From CBCXVS01 sp965178525 (lineage in GTDB: Bacteria > Tectomicrobia > Entotheonellia > Entotheonellales > Entotheonellaceae), in contig CBCXVS010000124.1 of NCBI GenBank assembly GCA_965178525.1, positions 1 through 20,132 on the forward strand: DNA of 20,132 bases, given 5' to 3'. The position numbers were made by a program, and so were the translations under genes. The notes beneath the pieces are model-generated. The model did not search any database and was not told the origin of the DNA. It saw only the letters and a list, made by a program, of their open reading frames with translations. Shown here one piece after another: positions 14,574-20,132 of this stretch (positions are counted from its first letter, which is position 1; every line of letters starts with the position of its first letter).

Positions 14574-15707
14574 TTATTGATAGTGCGGCATGACATCGCG
14601 AATAAACAGCTCGATCGAGCGCGCCGCGATGGCCTCCGGCATGTTGCCAAAATGAAACGCACACACGAAGTAATTCGCGCCCGTACTCATGTATTCATCG
14701 AGATAGCCACGAATGGTGGGCGGCGTACTGGCAACCACCCGGAAGGACGCGGAGCTGGCTTGCTCTGCCACGTGGCCGGGCTCTTCCCGGCGCTGACGGC
14801 GTTCTGCAGGCAATTCGGTTGTCGCTTGATACACCGCCCCCGCTTCTCGATCGGGGAGGCCAAGCGGCCGCGAGTTTAAACCGGCCCCCAGAAATTGCTT
14901 CAAGCCTCGCCGCTCGGCCTCCAAGCGCCGCGGCGTCGTCAGATTCCAGAGATATTCCTCCCAGGCCGGCCGAGCCGCTTGCACGGCTTCTTCCTCGGTG
15001 TCGGCAATGACCATATGGGTCACCAGGCCGATCAGCGGGTCAGCGCCCTGTAGCGTCTTCGCGCCCTGACCTTGATGCTCGTCCCACAGGCGTCGATACC
15101 GCTGCACGTTCGCTTCAAAGCCGTCCAAATTGCCGACAATCACACTGTGCATGCCCTCTTGGGCGGCAATTTCGACATTGCGCATATACCACATCGGGGG
15201 GAAGGGCTGTTGCTTGGGACGCAATCGCATGGGCAAATCGTCAAACTGATAGAATTCGCCCTCGTAAGTTAAGGTGTCGTGACGCAGCCCGTGTCGGACA
15301 ATGTCCAAGGTCTCGGTGTATTTTGCAAAATTGCGCTCAACGTCCCAATCACTGCCCCAGAAATAGGCTTCGAGCACACCGCCTCGGCCCACCCCCACTT
15401 CGAGACGCCCGTCACTTAAATGGTCCAGCATGCAAATTTCCTCGATGAGGCGCAACGGATGATGCAATGGTAGCACATAGATACACGGGCACAGTTTGAT
15501 CTGACGGGTGCTCCGCGAGGCGGCCGCAAGGAAAACATTTTGCGATGGCGCCAGGCTGTGCACAGCGGGTGTGTGGTGCTCGGCCAGATGGTAGGCATAA
15601 AACCCTGCGTCATCAAACCGTTCAACCTGCGACAGGCGATCGTGATAAATCTGGCCCAGATCTTGCCCCGGGATGGGCTCGATATGATCGAAAACGCCGA
15701 ATTTCAT
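14574..15707 (-). CDS. LLM-class flavin-dependent monooxygenase (luciferase-like), third gene of the hyu operon
   Basis: A 377-residue luciferase-like flavin monooxygenase. Visible family segments are AYHLAEHH near the N-terminus, CMLDHLSDGRLEVGVGRG, and the C-terminal ANYFVCAFHFGNMP. A stretch near residues 285-330 (RRQRREEPGHV region) is an insertion compared with typical members. The family start MKFGVFDHIE corresponds to ATG 15707; ATG 15734 would add nine residues and neither has a strong ribosome binding site. It lies 61 bases after hyuB on the same strand, suggesting it is expressed with hyuAB and acts on the same or a linked substrate. It is not closely similar to the other luciferase-like protein in this window. 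Confidence 0.86.
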   Translation of the reverse strand: MKFGVFDHIEPIPGQDLGQIYHDRLSQVERFDDAGFYAYHLAEHHTPAVHSLAPSQNVFLAAASRSTRQIKLCPCIYVLPLHHPLRLIEEICMLDHLSDGRLEVGVGRGGVLEAYFWGSDWDVERNFAKYTETLDIVRHGLRHDTLTYEGEFYQFDDLPMRLRPKQQPFPPMWYMRNVEIAAQEGMHSVIVGNLDGFEANVQRYRRLWDEHQGQGAKTLQGADPLIGLVTHMVIADTEEEAVQAARPAWEEYLWNLTTPRRLEAERRGLKQFLGAGLNSRPLGLPDREAGAVYQATTELPAERRQRREEPGHVAEQASSASFRVVASTPPTIRGYLDEYMSTGANYFVCAFHFGNMPEAIAARSIELFIRDVMPHYQ

Positions 15708-15768
15708 TCCCGTGTCATGACCCTTCGATGTCATGGACGATCCGTACGGTCACCGCGAGATCACGTGG

Positions 15769-17553
15769 TTAACCGCGCAACGCAGCGGTTGCGGCCCGAT
15801 CGACCGTCATATCCTCACGAATGCTCACACCATATTGCTCCCGTGCGTCATCCATGCTGACGAACCCATCGAGCACATCCGCCAACACGCGCTTGGGATC
15901 GCGCTTTTTGGGATCGCCATAGCCACCGCCGGCCGGGCCGACGACGAGAAACGTATCGCCTTTATGGACCGCTTCGTAGGACATTTTCGACGGCATGGCG
16001 CGCTCGGTCCCGTCCGCTTGACGCAGCGTCAGGCTGGCCGTTTCGCCATCCGCGCCGTCAGCAAATCCCCACGGTTTATAGGCATGACCCTCGCCCTCGA
16101 TGGACGCACCGCCCGCTTCTAGATAGGTAAACTCACGGATAGATCCGAGACCGCCACGCCACTGCCCGGCGGTGCAAGCGTTGGTACGCAGTTCATAACG
16201 ATCGATGCGAAGCGGCAGATGCGATTCCAAATCCTCGATGGGATTGTTGCGGGTGTTGGCGTACAGCGTATCGATCGCATCCATGCCGTCGAGGCCATGA
16301 CGGCCACCGTAGGCGCCTTCGAAGATCTCCATGTGCACCCAATGGGTTGCGTCGTTGAGGCCGGAAAACGCGATGACGCGCAGATTGCCGATTCCGGCCG
16401 AGACTTTGTCCGGCACCACTTGCGAGAGCGCTTTCATCACCGTATCCGCAAGCTGGTTGCCCGGGCAAAAACGGGCGATGGTCGGGGCGGGAAAGATCGG
16501 GTTGGCGAGCGTGCCTTTGGGCACGACGAGATGAATCGGCCGGGTCAGCCCCGAGTTTTGCGGGATGTGACCATAGACATCGGAATCCAGAAGAATCGAG
16601 CGAATCGTGAGCCAGATGACGATATCGACCGTTCCCTGCAGCGGCATGTTAATGGGTTTATCGTCAATCTGTTTCGACGTACCGGTGAGATCGACCGTCA
16701 TGTCGCTGCCGCGAATCTTCAACGTCACCGTCAGGGGCAGATGTTTCTTGGCGGGATCCGGGTCGTCCAGATAACCGTCGAGATACGTCGTGGCGGTATA
16801 GTCGCCGTCCGGCAGCTCAGAAATGGCTGTGCGCATCAACCGTTCAGAGTAATCCAGCAAGTCGGCATAGGCGTTTTGCACGGTTTCCAAGCCGTAGCGC
16901 TCGATCAATTCCACATAGCGCTGCGCGCCAATGCGGCAGGCCGCGACCTGCGCCTCCATATCGCCGACCACCAGTTTCGAGGTGCGGATATTATCCTGCA
17001 GCATCTGCCATACCGGCTCGATCTTGAGACCGCGCTGATAGACCTTGATGGCTTTGAACTGCAGGCCCTCGGCGTAGGCGTCCATGGCATCCACAATGCC
17101 GCACGAACCCGGACTCAAAGCGCCGATATCGAGATGGTGGGCCGCGGTGACGGCAAATCCGACCAATTGCTCCTGATAAAAGACGGGCACCACAAAACCG
17201 ACATCGGGACCATGGCTGGCCCCACCGTAGGGGTCGTTATGCAGAATCACGTCGCCCGGTTCGATGTGGTCGCCGCGCTCTTCCATTTGCTTCATGATGC
17301 CGCGCACATAACCGGGAAGCGGACCGGATTGCAACGGCGTCGACTGCATGGACTCGCAGAGCTGATGGCCGTTGGCGTCGATAATGGCGGCACCAACGGC
17401 CTCACTCTCCCGGATAATGCTGGAGTAGGACATGCGCATGAGCTTATAACCCATCTCGATCGCGATATTCTCTAAGGCGCCCCGAATAACACTGGCCGTG
17501 ACCGGGTCGACCCGGGTCGCGGTTGCATTGGCGTTGACACTCGATAGGGTCAT
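15769..17553 (-). CDS. hyuB: Hydantoinase B/oxoprolinase family subunit
   Basis: A 594-residue HyuB-type subunit, full length for the family. Together with HyuA it performs ATP-dependent ring opening of 5-oxoproline, N-methylhydantoin or related cyclic amides; related pairs are subunits of acetone or acetophenone carboxylases. Family blocks visible include EMGYKLMRMSYSSIIRES near residues 33-50, the metal-type GDVILHNDPYGGASHGPDVGF at about 100-120, and a glycine-rich end with GPAGGGYGDPKKRDP. Start ATG 17553 lies one base after the hyuA stop, with GGAG seven bases upstream inside the hyuA end, so translation is coupled. The exact substrate is not deducible. Confidence 0.92.
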   Translation of the reverse strand: MTLSSVNANATATRVDPVTASVIRGALENIAIEMGYKLMRMSYSSIIRESEAVGAAIIDANGHQLCESMQSTPLQSGPLPGYVRGIMKQMEERGDHIEPGDVILHNDPYGGASHGPDVGFVVPVFYQEQLVGFAVTAAHHLDIGALSPGSCGIVDAMDAYAEGLQFKAIKVYQRGLKIEPVWQMLQDNIRTSKLVVGDMEAQVAACRIGAQRYVELIERYGLETVQNAYADLLDYSERLMRTAISELPDGDYTATTYLDGYLDDPDPAKKHLPLTVTLKIRGSDMTVDLTGTSKQIDDKPINMPLQGTVDIVIWLTIRSILLDSDVYGHIPQNSGLTRPIHLVVPKGTLANPIFPAPTIARFCPGNQLADTVMKALSQVVPDKVSAGIGNLRVIAFSGLNDATHWVHMEIFEGAYGGRHGLDGMDAIDTLYANTRNNPIEDLESHLPLRIDRYELRTNACTAGQWRGGLGSIREFTYLEAGGASIEGEGHAYKPWGFADGADGETASLTLRQADGTERAMPSKMSYEAVHKGDTFLVVGPAGGGYGDPKKRDPKRVLADVLDGFVSMDDAREQYGVSIREDMTVDRAATAALRG

Positions 17554-17554
17554 G

Positions 17555-19627
17555 TCAGCTCTCCAGAGTGATCATCAGATTACCGTCGGTATGGGCGATG
17601 AGCCGGCATTCCGGCGGCACAACCGTCGTCGTATCGGTTTGTAAGATAATGGCAGGCCCATGGATCGCTTGCTGCAGCGGCAATTTTTCGCGGGCATAAA
17701 ACGGCGTCTCATAGCTTTCGAGTGCGCCACCGACGCGAAACAGGCACCGGCCGGTTTTCACCAACGCCTCGTCCAGGCGACGGCCGCCAGTGACGGCGGG
17801 CGGACCGATCTTCGGCATCACCCCGATGCCGGTCAGCCGCACGTTGACGATCTCGATTGGATTGTCCGGGAACACATGGCCGTACTCTTCTTCGTATACG
17901 ACATCGAAGGCACGCCAAACCTGCCCGATTGAGTTGGCGTCCATCTCGCCCGGTGGCAGGTTGACCCGCAGCTCATAGCCCTGGCCCACATAGCGCAGAT
18001 CGCCAGCGCGGATGAATTTGATATCCTGCGTCTCGATGCCAGCGGCGGTTAATTGCTCGTGCAACTCCGCCTCCATGCCAGCCAGATCGGCGTTGAGCTT
18101 GTCGAAGTCAATATGGCCCTGCACTTGAAACTCGGTCTTGATCAAATCGTATTTGAGATCGGTTGTCAACAGACCGACGGCACTGGTAATACCCGGATAC
18201 GGGGGCACGATGATTTCCGGAATGCCGAGCTGGGCCGCGACTTCAGCGCCGTGCAACGGGCCAGCGCCGCCGAATGCCACCAGACTGAAATCGCGCGGAT
18301 CGATGCCTTTTTGCACCGTACGCGAGCGGATCGCATTGGCCATATTGGCGTTGAGAATGGTGAGTACACCTTCGGCGGCTTGTTCGACATCCAAATCCAA
18401 TTGGGCGGCCAACTCGCGGATCACCTGGTGCGCCGAGGCGGTATGCAATGGCATCAGACCACCCAAAAAGTTATCCGGATCGAGCCGACCCAAGACGACA
18501 TTGGCATCGGTGACAGTCGGTTCGGTGCCCCCGCGGCGATAGGCGGCTGGACCCGGTACCGCACCGGCCGAACGGGGACCCACCTTGAACGCACCGCCAT
18601 GATCGACAAACGCAATGGAGCCGCCACCCGCACCGATGGTGTGAATGTCCATCATCGTCACCATGAGTGGATAGCCGGCAATCCAGGTATCGCGTGCCGT
18701 GGCCTCCGCATACGTGCCGTCGCGGACGATGCCGATATCCGCCGATGTCCCGCCGACATCGAATGTGATCAGATTGTGGCGCTCGCTTAATGCGCCCGTC
18801 CACAAGCCGCCGAGGACACCGGCGGCCGGCCCAGATAACACCGTCAGAATCGGTTTTTCCAACACCAGGCGAGCCGTGGCGACCCCACCGTTCGATCCCA
18901 TAATATGTAAATCGCCGCCTACGCCCTGATGTTTCAGCTCGCTTTCCAGTTTGTTGACATAGCTGGCGACTTTGGGCCCAATGTAGGCGTTCATGGTCGC
19001 GGTGGTGAAGCGCTCGAACTCGCGGAACTGCGGCGACACCGAGGCCGAGGTGGTGACAAAGGCTTGCGGGAATTCCTCGCGGATAATTTCGGCGGCACGC
19101 TCCTCATGACTGGGGTCGATGTAGGAAAACAGAAAACAGACCGCGACCGCGTCGACGCCAGCCGCTTTCAGCTCGCGGGCAGCCTGGCGCACCTCGTCTT
19201 CGTCGAGCGGCGTCAAGACCGCTCCCGAGGGTGGGATGCGCGGTTCACGCACCGTTTTACGATGGCGCCGCTTCACCAGTACCCGGTCTTGCCAGGGGAC
19301 TTCCTGTTGAATGGAATAATGCTGCGGGCGTTGATGTCGGCCGATGTGCACAATATCTCGATAACCGGCACTGGTGACCATGCCAGCGACGGTGCCGTTT
19401 TGCTCTAAGACCGCGTTGGTGGCGATGGTCGTGCCATGCAAGACATGATCGATATGGTTCTGATCCATACCGTAAGCGCGACAAATCTCGACAATCCCTT
19501 GCAGCACCCCTGCGGACGGATCTTGCGGTGTGGTCGGCACCTTGTGAATATGGGTTTGCTGGCTGTCCGTATCCGTTAACACCACATCGGTGAACGTTCC
19601 ACCGACGTCGACGCCAATGAGCTTCAT
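17555..19627 (-). CDS. hyuA: Hydantoinase A/oxoprolinase family subunit
   Basis: A 690-residue HyuA-type subunit with an actin/HSP70-like ATPase fold. Visible motifs are the N-terminal phosphate loop GVDVGGTFTDVV (residues 5-16), HGTTIATNAVLE at about 64-75, a second FDVGGTSADIGI, the glycine-rich IGAGGGSIAFVD and VAFGGAGPLHGAEVA. It binds ATP and drives ring opening of a cyclic amide with HyuB, which follows after a single base. I chose ATG 19627, where the conserved MKLIGVDVGG begins with GGGGGA eight bases upstream. The frame remains open to 19768 but the extra 47 codons show no family similarity. It is the first gene of a three-gene minus-strand operon. Confidence 0.92.
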   Translation of the reverse strand: MKLIGVDVGGTFTDVVLTDTDSQQTHIHKVPTTPQDPSAGVLQGIVEICRAYGMDQNHIDHVLHGTTIATNAVLEQNGTVAGMVTSAGYRDIVHIGRHQRPQHYSIQQEVPWQDRVLVKRRHRKTVREPRIPPSGAVLTPLDEDEVRQAARELKAAGVDAVAVCFLFSYIDPSHEERAAEIIREEFPQAFVTTSASVSPQFREFERFTTATMNAYIGPKVASYVNKLESELKHQGVGGDLHIMGSNGGVATARLVLEKPILTVLSGPAAGVLGGLWTGALSERHNLITFDVGGTSADIGIVRDGTYAEATARDTWIAGYPLMVTMMDIHTIGAGGGSIAFVDHGGAFKVGPRSAGAVPGPAAYRRGGTEPTVTDANVVLGRLDPDNFLGGLMPLHTASAHQVIRELAAQLDLDVEQAAEGVLTILNANMANAIRSRTVQKGIDPRDFSLVAFGGAGPLHGAEVAAQLGIPEIIVPPYPGITSAVGLLTTDLKYDLIKTEFQVQGHIDFDKLNADLAGMEAELHEQLTAAGIETQDIKFIRAGDLRYVGQGYELRVNLPPGEMDANSIGQVWRAFDVVYEEEYGHVFPDNPIEIVNVRLTGIGVMPKIGPPAVTGGRRLDEALVKTGRCLFRVGGALESYETPFYAREKLPLQQAIHGPAIILQTDTTTVVPPECRLIAHTDGNLMITLES

Positions 19628-19767
19628 CGAGTTTGTCCCCCGCGTGAAGGCGATTCCCGGCAGCGCAAGCTGCCTCACCCAGATCCTCCGAGAAGCCTCG
19701 TCATTGACGGCGGGGAGGTCAGGAGGTTGCCGCGTAGCGTCAAGGTCTTCAGCGCACGACTTAGTCA

Positions 19768-19795
19768 AGTATAAAAGTTAGTGCACAACCGTGCA
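19768..19795 (-). promoter_or_regulatory. Candidate promoter/operator region of the hyu operon
   Basis: On the minus strand a TATACT hexamer (19768-19773) could be the -10 element. A small dyad, TGCAC-AACC-GTGCA (19782-19795), lies where the -35 region and a repressor might sit. The -35 match is poor, so an activator or a different sigma factor may be needed. The predicted leader to hyuA is about 130 bases. Confidence 0.28.
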
Positions 19796-19860
19796 GTTGA
19801 TGCTAGAGTCCTTCTTGTGATGTTGGTCCTCTGCGATGGAGGCGAGCTATCGTCCTTATA

Positions 19861-20080
19861 CCCAGTTATTTGGGACGGGCTGGAGGCCAGCCCAGAGTCT
19901 GAAACCGATCGACGTAGAAGCATCGGTGGACACCCAAAAGCCTCTCTTCGAAGAGACCCAGGTGCGCGGGTCCTGGGAATCCCTTTCCTTTAGGGAAAGG
20001 AGGCAGTCAAGGAGTAGGTACTATAAAATACATTTTCCCGCTCGTCCAACCTTAGTGGTCCGTCAAATAAGTTTTTTGAC
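19861..20080. other. Dense series of inverted repeats (possible structured RNA)
   Basis: The gene-free end of the window (19628-20132) contains consecutive dyads. They are CCCA/TGGG (19861-19874); GGGCTGG-AGG-CCAGCCC (19877-19893); ACCGAT/ATCGGT (19904-19927); the palindrome TCTCTTCGAAGAGA (19943-19956); CCCAGG/CCTGGG (19957-19977); CCTTTCC-TTTAG-GGAAAGG (19982-20000); and, after a gap, GTCAAA/TTTGAC (20062-20080). Six within 140 bases is more than expected by chance. Candidates are a non-coding RNA on the plus strand, a structured leader of hyuA on the minus strand, or the hairpin-rich end of a mobile element beyond the window. No known RNA family was recognised. Confidence 0.45.
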
Positions 20081-20132
20081 ATTCTGGTAATGACGCTCAA
20101 GTTTGGACCGGGCTTTCGTCTGGGTAAACTGC

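Noticed and set aside
16219..17475. A 418-codon open frame on the plus strand opposite hyuB
   Set aside because: It mirrors the GC-rich coding strand of hyuB, has no recognisable domain or ribosome binding site, and hyuB is clearly the real gene.
19836..20090. An 84-codon plus-strand frame over the inverted-repeat cluster
   Set aside because: No ribosome binding site or domain is visible, and the hairpin structure of the region explains it better than coding.
1..20132. CRISPR arrays, tRNA or rRNA genes and insertion sequences
   Set aside because: No regularly spaced repeats, tRNA-like cloverleaf, rRNA sequence or transposase frame was found when reading both strands.

Overview
The window is a GC-rich bacterial chromosome segment. 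Its catabolic genes are typical of metabolically versatile uncultured soil or marine bacteria: two luciferase-like flavin monooxygenases, two ACMSD-like amidohydrolases, two alpha/beta hydrolases and a hydantoinase A/B pair. The family mix recalls 'Candidatus Entotheonella'/Tectomicrobia or a related deltaproteobacterial-grade lineage. That is an impression from gene content, not a proof. No rRNA, tRNA, CRISPR array, integrase or intact insertion sequence was found.

Layout. (1) 1-378: non-coding, nothing recognised. (2) 379-1266: a secreted or lipid-anchored PAP2 phosphatase, followed by an unusual 92-bp imperfect palindrome that encloses a terminator-like hairpin. (3) 1397-3509: a divergent pair of a luciferase-like monooxygenase (minus) and an alpha/beta hydrolase (plus, probably starting at a GTG). 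(4) 3611-4489: an EamA-type transporter. (5) About 4496-8597: a compact, lower-GC three-gene operon encoding a DUF3696-type AAA/ABC ATPase, a TOPRIM-like protein and a DUF262 (DGQQR) protein, with a plausible promoter at its head. (6) 8683-11789: an ACMSD-like amidohydrolase (minus), divergent from an alpha/beta hydrolase with a Cys at the nucleophile position and a second, frameshifted amidohydrolase. (7) 11845-14411 (minus): a two-gene operon, a TIR-ATPase fusion whose ATPase resembles PtuA, and a PtuB-like HNH nuclease. (8) 14574-19627 (minus): hyuA-hyuB-flavin monooxygenase. (9) 19628-20132: a gene-free region with a dense series of inverted repeats.

How the genes fit together. Two probable anti-phage cassettes are embedded in catabolic chromosome. 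The first pairs an ATPase sensor with a TOPRIM nuclease candidate and a DUF262 protein. From memory its composition resembles the published three-gene Menshen type, but I could not verify this. The second is a Septu-like (PtuA/PtuB) pair whose ATPase carries an extra N-terminal TIR domain, so it may combine nucleic-acid cleavage with NAD+ consumption. The surrounding genes are consistent with uptake and breakdown of cyclic or aromatic compounds: hydantoin/oxoproline-type ring opening by HyuAB, oxidation by the flavin monooxygenases, C-C hydrolysis by the hydrolases and decarboxylation by the amidohydrolases. No substrate can be named from sequence alone.
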